Below are positions 21,313 to 34,440 of a stretch of DNA of 64,000 nucleotides, piece by piece. The stretch lies in NCBI RefSeq assembly GCF_004193775.1, contig NC_041002.1, forward strand, positions 4,327,261-4,391,260, given 5' to 3'. A program made the translations under genes and the position numbers. The first letter of the stretch is position 1. Each line of letters starts with the position of its first letter. A model generated the notes under the pieces. It was not told the DNA's origin. It saw only the letters and a program-made list of their open reading frames with translations, and ran no database searches. Source of the stretch: Glycine soja. Lineage: Eukaryota; Streptophyta; Magnoliopsida; Fabales; Fabaceae.

Positions 21313-22668
21313 ATGTCTAAAAGCGAAGACTTGAAGCTTTTGGGAGGCTGGTTCAGCCCATTTGCCCTGAGGGTGCAGATTGCCCTTAACCTCAAGGGTC
21401 TAGAATATCAGGTTGTTGAAGAGACCTTGAATCCCAAAAGTGACCTGCTTCTTAAGTCCAACCCTGTGCACAAGAAAATCCCAGTTTTCTTCCATGGAGA
21501 TAAAGTCATTTGTGAATCTGCAATCATAGTTGAGTACATTGATGAGGCTTGGACTAATGTTCCCTCCATCCTTCCACAAAATGCTTATGATCGTGCTAAT
21601 GCTCGATTTTGGTTTGCCTACATTGATGAGAAGGTACTCCTTTTGGTTTTATGTTATTCTTATTCCTACTAACTAATGTCACAAATAATTTATATGAAGA
21701 GTTTAATTTCTAACAATGGAAAAAAGGTTTACAATGTGAATCAATTAGAAATCATTAATCACATGACTTTTATTTAAGATAATTATTATAAAAATTAATA
21801 TCTTTAATCAATATTATAAATTATGTTTTATTAAAGCTTGTAAACTTAAGTTTAGATGAATCTTATTTTACAAATTAAGTTTATAAAAGCGACTCTCCTT
21901 TTACTTAAGTTTCAAATTAAGTTTCAAGGCAAAATTGTGACAAAACTCTTTACAATTAGGCTCAACTGAAAACCAAACAAGATACTTTTTCAATTTTTCT
22001 TGTTGAAGATACTTTTGAGCCTTCGAACTAAAAACGTTATAATCCTCACTAATCTTCACCCGTGACACTACGTTGTTAATTCTTTTAGGTAAACTATAAA
22101 ACTTAAATGGGTTATGTAGATATTAGTTGGGATAATACACATGTAAATGGTGTGATAATCCTGAACTGCTTAATAACTTTTCTGGCCTCGGGTTGGTGCA
22201 TGCATCATTTGTTCTTTTATTATATACAATTAATAAAGTTATTTATCTAATTATTTTTTGTGTGTTTTTTTCTACTGGGAGTAGTGGTTTACGTCCTTGA
22301 GAAGTGTTCTAGTGGCTGAAGATGATGAGGCAAAGAAGCCACACTTTGAGCAAGCAGAAGAAGGGCTTGAGAGGTTGGAAGAAGTGTTCAACAAGTACAG
22401 TGAAGGGAAGGCCTATTTCGGAGGAGATAGCATTGGATTCATTGACATTGGTTTTGGGAGCTTCTTGAGTTGGATGAGAGTCATAGAGGAGATGAGTGGA
22501 AGAAAATTGCTTGATGAAAAGAAGCACCCTGGTTTGACCCAATGGGCTGAAACGTTTGCTGCTGATCCTGCTGTGAAGGGCATTCTTCCAGAGACTGATA
22601 AGCTTGTTGAGTTTGCCAAGATTCTTCAGCTAAAATGGACTGCTGCAGCAGCTGCAGCTGCAAAGTAA
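21313..22668 (+). CDS. Tau-class glutathione S-transferase, copy 3 (join 21313..21633, 22285..22668)
   Basis: Intact cytosolic GST of 234 aa. The chosen start is the ATG at 21313 (MSKSEDLKLLGGWFSPF); the triplet just before it is GTG and is not needed. The catalytic Ser is at about residue 15 in WFSPFALRV. The glutathione site has KKIPVFFHG and [12 protein letters not shown]. The C-terminal domain includes AYFGGDSIGFIDIGFGSF. The intron (651 bp) lies after DEK in phase 0, with donor AAG|GTACTC and acceptor GGAGTAG|TGG. The C-terminus is an Ala run (WTAAAAAAAK). It differs from copy 1 mainly in the C-terminal substrate-binding half (WFTSLRSVLVAEDDEAKK against WYTSIRNTILAEAADQDD), so substrate preference may differ (inference). 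Confidence 0.95.
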
Positions 22669-23390
22669 ATGGAATCAAATTAATTGCGAGAGTATTTTCA
22701 AAATTGTTGTCCAAGTTGTTTTTATCTCAGGCTATGTTGTTGCAACTTTATTTATTTAAAAGTTATTTTAAATTTAAAATGTAAAATATTAAGAAAGTTT
22801 AAGTAAGTTAGTTGAAAAATTTTGAGTTATTATAAATCTTTTGACTTGATATGATCTTCGATTATTCCTATGAATAAAAAAAATAAAAATACAAAATAAA
22901 TGTTACTATGATAATAAAGTAAGTCATTTGAAATTTGTTATGCATTTTGAGCTGTAATGTCTGAAATTAAGCAAATTCAACATATTTGCAAAGGGTACAC
23001 AGTTCAATTCAAAGTTTCAAAGTCATCAACATTGAATAAAGAGTCTACTTAAGATGATTTAGCAATGTAAAATCCTTGATATTTATCTGGAATTCCTACT
23101 AATAAAAAAAGTCATCATCACTATTGTATTGGAATTGTGAGTAAAATTTTATAAGTGTGAAGATTTTATGTCATGTTTAAAAATGACTTATTTAATTTAT
23201 GTGAAAATATTGTTTTCAATTTATGGTTCAAAGAGAAATATATTTTGATTATATCAAAAGCAAATTTTTGTAAGTTGATGTTATGATTAAGTATTGACAT
23301 TAGAATCAAGTGCATATATTTTGTTTAGTGAGATTTGGAAGTCATTCAATTGCAATAATGGATGATGATTTAATTACCAATTCGAAAGAA
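22669..23390. other. Downstream of GST copy 3, no gene recognised
   Basis: Probable 3' UTR followed by AT-rich DNA. Minus-strand frames at 22309-22714 are shadows of exon 2. Confidence 0.5.
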
Positions 23391-23565
23391 AGTTTATCAA
23401 AGGTGGAATGTTCATTTCGATTGAACAATCAAAAAGAAGTTTGATGGAGGTGCAATGCTCATCTTGATGGAAATGTGAAAGTTAATAGAGAGAAATAAGT
23501 TTATAGAAAGTGTATCGCTCATTTCGGGATAATCAAAACGTGAGAGTTAATAAAGAGATTTGTCT
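23391..23565. repeat. Imperfect tandem repeat, three units of ~45-65 bp
   Basis: Units start GTTTATCAAAGG, GTTTGATGGAGG and GTTTATAGAAAG at about 23391, 23436 and 23499. Each continues with a form of GTG-AATGCTCATTTCG. Two end GTGAGAGTTAATA or GTGAAAGTTAATA. Confidence 0.55.
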
Positions 23566-24164
23566 AATAAAACATATAAAAAGTTTCTAAGTGTTTGGTG
23601 ATTTTGATATGTGAAAATAATTTTTGAGAACAAATCATTCAAAGACACAAACAAAAATGTATTGAAGACGTGTAGCTTTTGATCGCGCACTTAAAAATAG
23701 TTATCGACGATTTTCAACAAATGAAATAAGGAAAGTTGTCAACATCTTAGATAGTCTATCTGAATAAGTTATATACATGTATAATCCTTTTAATTCAATC
23801 GTTGAATCGAAAAACTATAAATAAACATGTTGGTAGGCATTTTTTTTAATAGGGAGAAAAACATTTACACAAGTTCCATTTACATCATCATGCTGCATGG
23901 GAACAGGCTACCAATTCTAGGAACAATGTATTAACGAAGTTTAACTTTTCTATCATTCATTTTCTTTTAATCAATTTAGTGACTAAGGTACACAAATGTC
24001 ATTGTTTACACATCATATGTGGATTGGTGGATCAAACTCTAAACTCTTTACCATTTCTATTTTTTCTCCAAAATCTTAGCTCGTTTTTTTTTCATTTTCA
24101 TACTACATTTTGATTACACAAACAATTATACATTTACTTCTTCACAATTTTTATTTTTTTTTGT

Positions 24165-24360
24165 GAACGCAATCGAAGAATTTCCTTTTCAATTTCATCG
24201 ATAATATATCTTTATTTTTTTAAGATATTTATTTCACATATTTTCTGATTATCGAAGAATTTATGTTTCAATTTCTTCAACGATATATCTTTATTTGCGA
24301 AATTATATGTTTCAGATAGTTTTCTAGTGTGAATATAATCGAAGATTTTTCTGTTTCAAG
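24165..24360. repeat. Imperfect ~85-bp tandem repeat, about 2.5 units
   Basis: The word ATCGAAGAATTT (or ATCGAAGATTTTT), followed by a TTTCAATTTC-like stretch and GATAATATATCTTTATTT or GATATATCTTTATTT, recurs near 24170, 24253 and 24338. Confidence 0.55.
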
Positions 24361-25992
24361 TTCATAAATGATTATATTTTTTAAAAAGTTAAAATATTTT
24401 AACTTACATTCTAAATGCATTCTTACTAATCCAAATAATTTTCTAAATTAATCTCATTATTCTCCTAGTTGAAAGTGTAAACACAGTTAGTATAATAAAA
24501 AAGAATTTATAATAATTACAATTTTATCCCACTAAATAAAATAAATTATGTATAGTTGATAAAATAAAAAAAATGAAAGACTAACATATTTATTTTCGAT
24601 TACTCAAACGAATTTTCCCCGTAATGAATCCAATTATAATGCCAAAACAGGAAAAATCCAAATGGTTTGCATGGCATATTTTCTATTAAATTGCAGATTC
24701 ATTCTTTCGGTTTTTGCTTAGTCCAAGTCAGATGTGGTTCTTGAATGGGACAAGAAATCCAGAGGACCAATCAAGCGAGATTGCTTCTAGTATCGGGAGC
24801 CATGTCCATACGCACAATAAACCTCATTTTCATTTTATTTTCTTTTTTTGGATACTGAGACTGTTATTATACTATGCACCTGAGAATGACGTGAAGAGTA
24901 CTCAACGATATGTTTAGTGATTATTATACTATCCAACGATTTCTTTTTAAAAAAAAAGTAATTATTGCATTATTTTTTTTTAAAATAATTAATATTCTGT
25001 GGACTATAGAATTTTTTATAGTTTGAAATAGGAAATTTTCTTTTTTTTTTTTGTTTGAAATGAAAATGAATTTTAGTTTTATATGTTAAGCCAACCAATT
25101 TTTTTATGGAAGTCATTATTTGTTTGAAGCTACTTATTTAAATAATTAAAGAAAAGGAATTGACCCCACCCCCACATCATACATTATGCTTATCGATAAT
25201 TAGTTTCATAACCAATTTAAATGATGAAACTTCATGAAAAATTCCATTAAAGTAACAAAAGTGTTTATGATTAAAAAAATTAATTTAAGAACTTGGGATA
25301 AATAGTCGTAGTTGCATTAATTTATGGACTGCATGATTTCGATATTATCATGCTAAAGTAGGTAGTAGGCTGGCCCTGTGGTTTTTCTTTTATTTATGAT
25401 CAATATCAATATTAAAAATATCATTTATCAAAATTAACACTCCTTAAGAATTGTGTAAAGTTATATCAGCACCGATACTAATATGAAAATCCATACAAAA
25501 TAAGTATAATAAAACATGAATAAGCTTGATGTTGATAAAATAAAATCGTACAAAGTGAAACCAAACAGAAAATATTTGAAAATGACACTAGTCTTCTTGG
25601 GTCCTCCACTTTCAAAATACTATTAGAAAATATGTGCACCCAGCTGAAGTACTTGATTGTGCCAATCTCAATATCTCATGTGTAGTGTGTGGTAGGCTGG
25701 TCATAGTTTTTTTTTTTTTTTTTGAATTTTTTGGTCCAGGCAGAGTAGAACTAGTTTGAATTTTTTGGTCATAGTTTGAATTTTTTTAATATCTTTTATT
25801 TGGTCCAAGCTCACTTTGAGCTATCATACTCCGGTGTCAAGGTCTTTCTTCCTGCACACTTAAAACTCACCTTGTACCTCCTTTTTCTTTTAATATTTTC
25901 AAAACCCCTAAACTAACATTACTTGTATGTCTGTAAAAATTTTCATGTGTTTTTCTTTGTTAGTTACCAAATACATAATTCAATAAATATAA
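24361..25992. other. AT-rich gap, no gene recognised
   Basis: Contains a poly-T run (about 25709-25725) followed by short repeated TTTGAATTTTTTGGTC words. No domain-bearing frame is seen; the 67-codon frame at 24714 has no recognisable content. Confidence 0.5.
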
Positions 25993-26441
25993 GAGTATGT
26001 TTGGATAGAAAATTTTAACCGAGGAAAGTAATTTATCAGAGAATTTGAATTTCTGTAATCTATAATTCATTGTTTGAATGTTTTTCTTTGAAAAATTTAA
26101 AATTTTGGAATTTTAAAATAGAATTTTAAATAACTAAAAATCTGAAATTTCAATTTTCTTCTAAAAGGTGAGAAATTGAAATTCTCTTCTTACCGTCTTC
26201 TTCAAAAAATACCGTCTGAGATTGTGGAACATCGATCGGACCTGAGAACGTAGAGGAACACGTATAACTAGCACACTAATAATATCTTTTCTTTTTTTTC
26301 ATTCATTTTTTCACTCTCATAATTTTAACTTTTTTCATCCAAACACAAAATTTGAAAATAAAAAAATTTCAATTGAAGTATTTGAAATTCTTAAAATTTA
26401 AAATTTCTCAGAATTTTAAATTTCTCCATCCAAACACACTC
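25993..26441. mobile_element. Tourist-like MITE (449 bp) with TAA target duplication
   Basis: Terminal inverted repeats start GAGTATGTTTGGATAGA (left) and GAGTGTGTTTGGATGGA (reverse complement of right). TAA flanks both ends (25990-25992 and 26442-26444), the PIF/Harbinger target site. Subterminal parts are also complementary (AATTTTAAATTTTAAA-like). No coding. Confidence 0.8.
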
Positions 26442-26445
26442 TAAA

Positions 26446-26850
26446 TGTATTCTTGGATTCATATTCCGTAATGGTATTTTAAATGTGTTACGAAAGAGAT
26501 ATTTGGGAACACTTTATGGATGGTGTTGCTCTTCCAAAACACCTTTTTCATAAGCAAAATATCATACTTTTGGAATGCCTACTTTATAATAAATTAAAAA
26601 ATAATTACAAAAAAAGATATTTCATAACACTTTACGAATATGTATAGTTCTTCTAAAGCACATATTTTGTAACCAAAATATCATACTTTTGGGATGCATA
26701 TTTCGTAATAGATTTAAAATATTTATGAAAGTATTCCAGAATACCTCCCAGTAGATGTAGTTCTTTCGGAACACTTATTCCATAACCGAAATATCATACT
26801 TTAAGAATGCTTAATCTGTAATACATTTAAAAATAATTATGAAACATAAG
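26446..26850. repeat. ~117-bp tandem repeat, about 3.4 units
   Basis: The phrase AAATATCATACTTT recurs near 26557, 26676 and 26790. It is preceded by a CA-A-TTTTGTAACC-like stretch and followed by GGATGC-TA-TTCGTAATA, ATTTAAAATA and a TTCTTC or TTCTTTC word next to AACAC. A partial unit precedes the first. The array starts directly beside the MITE. Confidence 0.7.
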
Positions 26851-28054
26851 ATCAAGAATAAGCAATGCATAGTGTTTTGGGAATCATATGAAATTTTAGA
26901 TGAGAAGAGAGTGTAGGATAACTTTTACAGGGTGTAAAAAGAAAAGGCCCCGCTATCATATCTAAGGATGAGGAATCCGGTGCAAATTTGTTTATATCAA
27001 GTATCAACCGTATGTTGCAACAATAAAAAAAAGAGTAAGCTTCAAATGATAGAGATCATAAAAGTGAAATTTACATCTTTCAACAAAATCTATCAACAAC
27101 CATGATTAATTGTAAAATATATGTGTAAATAATGTTTAATTGCAATACACACATCAATTCTGGTGGAATTATATTTTAAAAATTTAAATAACACATGAGT
27201 TATGTGAATAAAAAATATAATTAAAAAAGAAATTTTACTGAAAACGATAATAACACATAACATGTATCTTCAATGATACTTATATAAGCAAACTCAATTG
27301 ATGTTACTTTATTTTTAAACAATTCAATTAATTTTCTTTCCTAAAAGTTTCTACTAACAAGTGTTTCATTTACAAAAAAATTTCTCTCATATTTAATATA
27401 AAATTAAGTAACTCATAAACAATTCTCTCCATCTTAAACAACTTTAAATTATGTGACATACTAAAATAATTTTATTTTTTTAGGATAAACAGTCATTTGT
27501 GTCATTGAATGTGTAAAACACTTAAAAAATAGGAAAACAAACATAAGTTAAATAAACATAATAATAAGCATAATCTTTTTATTGCTATGAAATTTTTAAT
27601 TTGACAATACCTTACCCAAAATATAAACCCAAGCAAAAATCACAACCATTAAGTTAATCCTTATAAAAAAAATAAAATCAAACTTGATTTTGTCACTACC
27701 TAATATTGTCACAATAAAATTTTAAAAATAAACATTCTACCAATGTGTTAAAATAAATATTATAACAGTGTATCAATCATTAAATATTTTTCAATTACAA
27801 ATGAGGGAAAATATAAAAATTAAATTATATTTTACCCTTAAATTAAACGAAATTTAGAGTCGGACAAATTAGTCTAATGAAAACTTAGTGACCTTTTGGT
27901 TCAATCTATTCAACAGCCATATTGATAATCATTTGTGTAACTTTTTGTATCACATATGCTCTTTCATTAATAATAACTCATAACGAAAGTTAACAAATGA
28001 ATGAATTTATCACACTTTTTCACTTTTAGAGACTAAAATTTAAATTTTCATCTT
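26851..28054. other. AT-rich gap, no gene recognised
   Basis: No open frame of note on either strand. Confidence 0.5.
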
Positions 28055-28575
28055 TCAGGAACGAATTACCAATAGATGTAATTTTTTTAAAAAAATTACC
28101 ATTTGAGGACAAATTTTAAATTAATATCCATCTAGAGATAAATCATAATCAATGTGACAATTTCTAAATTGAAAATCATAACACTTGACTTCTATTTTTC
28201 TTAAAAAAACATTAAAGTCGTGAAATTTTATACTACTTCAATTTTTTTTAAATACTACTTTAAAATCATGATAGAATTTACGACTTTAATATAAAAAAAT
28301 ATAATTTATTTCACAACTTTAAAGTCGGAATAAAAAACTGATACAACTTTCGTATTAAAAAAATTAAAGTCATATAAAATTTTACGAGTTTAATATTTTA
28401 ATAAAATAAAAAATAAAAATGATATGAAATATTACGACGTTGAATTCACAAATCATAACTTGTTGAGAAATCATAACTTATGTCACGCTTACTAAACGGG
28501 ATATTAATTTAAAATCTATCCAAATGGTAAATTTTTAAAAAAAACTACACCCTGTTGGTACTTTTGCCAGCAACT
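28055..28575. mobile_element. Foldback/MITE-like element upstream of the TTC38-type gene
   Basis: About 70 bp at the left (CAGGAACGAATTACCAATAG ... ACCATTTGAGGACAAATTTT, AAATTAATATCC) is the inverted counterpart of the right end (GGGATATTAATTTAAAATCT ... AAATGGTAAATTTTTAAA ... TTGGTACTTTTG). It ends about 200 bp before the ATG at 28773, so it lies within the promoter region. Confidence 0.55.
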
Positions 28576-28772
28576 TTTATCGTGGATACTAACTTGGAAT
28601 TACACGTGTTAATAATACCTTGTTCTTGTTAGTTGTTAGATAAGATCTACTTCGTACTTGTGTCGGTTTCCCATGTTGCTCTTCTTTATCATTTACCTAG
28701 TTAAACCCGAAAACCATAACCAATGACTTCGACTTGAGAAATTAGACAGAGACGAAAGGAGTGTGAAGAACG

Positions 28773-31700
28773 ATGGAAGGTGTGAAATTGGAGGACAGAT
28801 GGGGATACCAGGTTGCAACTTCTTCTCAGGCCTGCGTTTCAGCCATCAACTCCTACTACCATCAGGTACCACATTTCACATCATGTCTCTCTCTCTCTGA
28901 CTTTTGATTTTGATTTTTTTGTCTTTGTTGAAACTCCTTGATACCAATACTCAAATGGGGGTGTGAAGGTTCTCATCTATGGTAGAGAGAGGTCTGTGAT
29001 TCTGGAAGCAGTGGCACATGACAAACACTGTGTCTTGGCCAACATCTTGGCAGCACATTTCCTTTACTCCTCTGGTTCTTCTCGTGCTCTCACTTGTCTT
29101 CATGCCGCTAAGTCCCACCTTGTACCCTCTCATTTGCTTCTCTTTTTGTTTTGTTTCTCTGACTCTATCCATCAGATACAAAAACAAAATACAAAATAAA
29201 ATCCCTTTGATGCATGATTGGAATTCTGTTGTTACAGGAACATGCCACCTTGTACGAGAAACTAGTTTTCGATGCCATCAGTTATATGCTATCTGAAGAT
29301 AGAGACGATGATGTAGCTGTTGAATTGCATTCTAAGGTGAGTGGCTTCAGTAGGTCCCTTTCAGTATTATTCAAGTCTCATCAGTTTGAGGGCCAATTTG
29401 ATTTAGAAAGATAAAATTGGAAAACTTAGTTGATGTCAAAGTTTGTCATTTGAATTCTAGTGTATTTATTTATTTTTGGATGATTAATTAAACTGATGAC
29501 ACTCATATCTTTCAGGACCAAGATAAGTACAAGTATTTACTCTATATTCAAGAATATAGTTTCACTGTGTACATTGTTTTGCTTCTTGTTTATCTATTAA
29601 AATGGATCTCCGTATATTTTCATCCTCTGCGTGTAAAATTCGTTCTTTGTTAACTTAAGATTGATATGTAAATTGCTGAAAGTAAAATTATGTTGATGAG
29701 CATTACTATGGGATGGTGTTCCTACCTGTACCTAAGGAGGTAGTGTGAGACTGCCTTACTTTGGTTGGCAATGGCTATCCATCAGTCTGAGACAGCTTAT
29801 GTGCTTATAAAGATACTCTGACACTCAAGTTAATTCTAGAATTAAATGGGGGATAGTATGTAGGTAGAAAAGTAAAATGCCTAGGGTATCTCATATCTGA
29901 TGCAGTATCCCTCACCCTTAGTGTGTTCTTGTATAGGAGGTGTGCCCCCTAGGGCATTGGATAGTTGATCGTGTGGGTGCCATTAGGCTAGGATCCGATA
30001 GGTACCTACTAGTCCAGATTAGTTTTCTGGTAGCTTCTTTACAAAAAGGCTCCGAAACATAATTGAAGCTCCAATAGACTTATTTTGTACATTCAAATGA
30101 AAGATCTATAAACAAATGTTCATATAGAATCTCAGGTTTTGCCTGCATCTTTAATTATGCTGTCCTCCTTATTGATTTTTTCTTGTTCTTTCAACTCTAG
30201 CCGACTTGTTAATTATTTTCATGCAAATGCCAACATTGGTTCATGCTGTAGATGCAATGTTAAAAATAATTCCGAGTTCTTACTAGTTACAAAGTTAGTG
30301 GTGACAGCTGATGAATGTTTTGGTATCAACTGCATAATGTGTATACTAGAGAATAAGAAAGAACCCTGAACCAAAAGTATATCCTAGAAGGTAAAAGTTA
30401 AGGGAATACAAATTAAATGTTGGTTTTAGAAAATTTGATGTCTTTAACGAAGCAGAATGACATCAAGTGATCCATGAACCAACTTCACCTATTGGGATAA
30501 GGAGGTTGTTGTTTTAACAGGAGTACAGGACACTTTGATCCTTTGTTATTCTGATGTGTGGAAACTGAATTTTGAACAAGGTTAGATGATCTTTTGCATA
30601 TTGTTACTTAGAAAGTTCTATCTGAAGAGGGGAGCTTACTTCAGACTACAGACATGTTTGGCCAATTGTAATGCCTGTACCATGCATTGGGATTCATCTG
30701 ATTTTTACTCAATTTCTCTTGATTAATGCAACTTGTTTCTGTTTTGAAGCTTCTAAAGGAGTTCCCAAGAGATCTGCTTTCTCTAAAGAGAGCACAAGTC
30801 TTATGCTTCTACATGGGTCTGCCTGGTCTTTCTTTATCTCTTATTCAGCAGGTTCCTTCTAATTTGAGAACATTTCTGTTTGATTTCTGCTATAATTGAT
30901 TTCTACAAATAAATGTTTTCTTGGCCTATAACAAGGTACAGTTTTATTACTAAAATATTTCTGTATCTTGTATATCAGTATATTGTTTAAGAAGTTGCCA
31001 AAATGTTAATATAATAGATTTTTCTTTTATTTATATAGTGGAGGAGTAAATTGTTTGTAAATCTCAAGCCCACTAAATTGGAGTGTAGAAAAGTTGAGTG
31101 TTACTATGAATTTACTTCCATTAGTTTTGCTTCCTTTGTTTGGGTTACCTAAAAAAGTTAAGATGACATTGGGAGTTAGAAGGCAGAAGCTCTTCCAGCC
31201 TAAATTTGTTAGCCATGGGAATATATAATCACCCTAGTTCTTAACCCAAAATTCTCTATTGATTTGACATTTTTTCAAGGGGAAAATGTGTCATGTTGGG
31301 CCAAACACCAGAATCAGGAACATCATATTATATGCTTAAATCAGAATCCACTCTTATCCTATCCTGATCACTAATTTTTGCCATCCAAACATGAAGCAAC
31401 TTTATATTATTTGTCTATTAAATGGCTGTTTGAGTAGCTTGCTTCTTATTATTGATGAAAAGTGAGTACCTTATACTTTAAAGTTTTACAGATTCTGCCT
31501 CACAATGAAGGAGAAAATTATATATATGGCATGCTTGCTTTTCCTTTGTTGGAGCTTGGACGGATGGAGGAAGCTGAGGAAGCTGCCAAAAGGGGATTTG
31601 AAATCAATAAGCAAGACTGCTGGTCACAGCATGCTGTAGGTCAATGTAATTGTTAAATATGGGAATATTCACTCTACCTTAGAGTAGTACTTATTACTAT

Positions 31701-34083
31701 CTTTCAAGTTGTTTAGTTAACAATTAAGATTTTGAATAAACCTCCACCTGTTCTTTTTGCATACATTGCAATACCACTTAACGTCTTAGAAGTTCCCTGT
31801 ATTTCTTATGAGTCTAAAAAAGGAAAGCAGTAATAGGTTTGCGGAAAAATCAAGCAATTAACCATTGATAAGGGGATTATCTCAAGCTTTAGTTTTAGGC
31901 ATAATGAAGTCACAAGTTATGAAACACTATTCTGTCAAATTTCAGAAATTGGTTGTAACAATAATTTTTCATAAATGATGACCTAAATAATTAGTGTAAT
32001 AATTGAATTTTGTTCTGCAGTTATGCCATGTCCTTCAGTATAAGTGCTGTTTTAGAGAAGCTGTTAAGTTCATGGAAGAATGTTCATCATCATGGGGTTC
32101 TTCTTCATCTTTTATGTAAGCATTTGATTCATTTAACCATGGCTTTGTCTAGCTTTCCATTAGTCAGCTACAGAATTTTCATTCTTTCAGGTTGACACAC
32201 AATTGGTGGCATGTAGCACTTTGTTACTTAGAAGGTAATGCTCCGAGACAAAGAGTGCTAGAGATATATGACAATTATATATGGAAGGAGCTAGAAAGAA
32301 ATGATTCTATGAGTGCAGACGTATGTGATTTCATAAGCTTTGTCTTTACCAGTAATTTTCTCACTTTCTTACTTTTGTAACCAGTTCTAATCCCTCTGAA
32401 TGCAGGTTTACTTAAATGCCGCGGCTCTGCTTTTGCAGTTGTATGTACGTGGTGAATTGGATATTGTTGGTGATCGTCTCAAGATTCTATCAGAATGCCT
32501 AACTAATCAAGTAGGTTAAGATACACCCTACATGCTATATGAATCAACGAAATGGTAATATTGTATGACACTTCAATATGCAACTGGAATATTGATCTGA
32601 GTCTTGAATTCTGGTACACATTGGTCAGGTTGACACTTATCTGTGTTCTCTTCCTATGTATTAAAATCTTAAACCAGATTGGACATTAAATTAAACTGGC
32701 AATGCTGCCAGTTCACAATTTTTACCAAAAAATAAAAGGAAAAGGTGAAAATTGAATGCAAGGTACAAATTTTACCAAACAGAAAAAATATACATATTTA
32801 ACAACATAAAACTATTTTTAAGTCCATAAATTTATATTTTCAAGATGAAATGTACATTACACGTAAAACATGAGTTTGAATTATTTTTCTTAAAAATAAA
32901 TGTACTTTATGTGTTTCTTAGTGCTGATTTTGATACAACTTTTGACTTTTGAGCACTTGCTTAAGTATCATGTTGGAAAAACTTTCTTATGCTTGTGCAT
33001 TTCATGGATGTATATTAAATTGTCAGGAAAACTGGTATATGGAATGGCACTTTGATGTATTGATAGTGTGGACTTTGGCAAAGACCGGAGAAATTTCTAA
33101 AGCAGAAGATCTTCTAAAGGGCTTAAAAAACAGGTGGAAGTGTTATATTTTGCAAAATGCAATTGAGATCCAATGTTTGCATGAATTGTGATGTATTCAT
33201 GTTGTCTTACTGTAGGCTTTTGAGGATGACTAAAAAGAAGCAACAACGAATGCAGAGAGGAATGATGGTATGCTTCAATAGCTGGTTCCATGAATATATG
33301 AAAATCTCTTTAGATAGTATGTCTAGTTCATAGTTCAGATATATTTGTTGCACTCATTTTAACACAAGGAATTAGCCGTGTCACATGCAATCTTAACCTG
33401 GTACTTCAAACAGATTATTTCCCAGCAATATATAACTGCTTTAAAACTCTTCCCTCCATTTCCCTTGTTTTAACTCAGCTTGCAGAAGCACTCTACGCTT
33501 ATGGAAGAGATGACGACAATCGTGGACTGGAACTACTTGATCCAAATTTTGATGCCACTGATTACAAGGTTGTACTAATCAAACCATTTTTATGTAATGC
33601 GGCCTCATTTTTGTTGATTTTGGAACTTAGAAAATCAATTACATTGTGTGAAAGATCATTGGGGCATCTGATGAACAAGTCGACGTATTCAATGAAGTTT
33701 GGTATAACATGTTGCTGAATACTGGAAAACCGTTGAAGGGTAAAATCTCGAACTTTTATCATAACATTCAAACCCACGAATCATCTCTAACTCTTACAAT
33801 GAAAAATGAATTTAATCACAGCAATTGAAGTGTTAGAGAAGCAAATCAAGAAGAGAGATGGCGTCCCCTACTTGTGGCGTCTACTAGTACGTGGTGCTTT
33901 GTTCTCAAAGCAATTTAATTATAGTTTTAAAGAATAATCAACCGGAGTTAACTTGTTACTAATTACAATTATTATTGATTCATATCTTTTCAGGAGAGGG
34001 CATACAAACTAGCTAACAAAGAAGAAGAAGAAAGAATTGCGAACGAGAAGGCCACGGCTTTGGAGAGTCGTTACTTCAATTAA
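28773..34083 (+). CDS. TTC38-type tetratricopeptide-repeat protein, 14 exons
   Basis: Joined exons: 28773..28865, 28969..29121, 29238..29336, 30750..30851, 31492..31635, 32021..32115, 32191..32320, 32406..32510, 33027..33133, 33216..33267, 33479..33568, 33655..33739, 33822..33886, 33994..34083. All use GT-AG introns and the phases close to one frame of 469 aa, as far as I know the usual length of TTC38 proteins. It starts MEGVKLEDRWGYQV. Landmarks are AHDKHCVLANILAAHFLY, the helical hairpin GMLAFPLLELGRMEEAEEAA (about 162-181), MLTHNWWHVALCYLEG (about 229-244), a second hairpin FDVLIVWTLAKTGEISKAED (about 316-335) and KKKQQRMQRGM. The acidic/basic C-terminus ends LESRYFN. TPR folds bind proteins; the specific role of plant TTC38 is not known to me. 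Intron 3 is 1.4 kb. The 33562-33777 minus frame and similar frames are shadows. Confidence 0.92.
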
Positions 34084-34283
34084 GGGAATAATCATATAAT
34101 CAAATCATGTGTGTACATTTTACCATTGCAAAACCCAATCTTTCATTGGGTAAAATAATCATTTTAACGTTGATGCCCTCATCAAAAAAGCTTCTTTCTT
34201 GCAAGACTTTTTAACCAACTTCACCAATATAGAACCTCCCCTTCACCATTATATTATATAGACTAAAAGCTTTTAAAAAAAAC

Positions 34284-34440
34284 TCACTCCTTCGCCGCCG
34301 TAATGGTTCTGTTCCGCAGCCGCTTCAGCTCCTCCACCACCTCCCGCCGGTCGTCCTTATCCGCCGCAACACACCGGAAAGCAAGCTCCATCGCTAACGC
34401 CGTTTGCAACGCGATGGTGGAGGAAGAAGCTACTAGCTAG
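34284..34440 (-). pseudogene. C-terminal fragment of a receptor-kinase-like gene
   Basis: The minus strand, ending at a TGA (34286-34284), translates as ALAMELAFRCVAADKDDRRE, then VVEELKRLRNRTITAAKE. This looks like the last helices of a plant receptor-like kinase (LAF-C---DKDDRP---EVVEEL). It is unusually GC-rich for the area. Nothing upstream on the same strand continues the kinase domain; AT-rich DNA follows. It could also be read on the + strand as a 45-codon frame (34303-34440), which has no recognisable content. Confidence 0.5.

Noticed and set aside
23391..24360. Spaced tandem repeats considered as a CRISPR-like array
   Set aside because: Units are imperfect, contiguous and in a plant nuclear context.
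28951..29187. Minus-strand 78-codon frame at the start of the TTC38-type gene
   Set aside because: Shadow of exon 2, whose + strand frame joins perfectly with 13 other exons.
29690..30020. Retroelement-like text in intron 3 of the TTC38-type gene (for example ACTCTGACACTCAAGTTA)
   Set aside because: Resembles phrases seen in plant LTRs, but I could define no ends, coding or target duplication.
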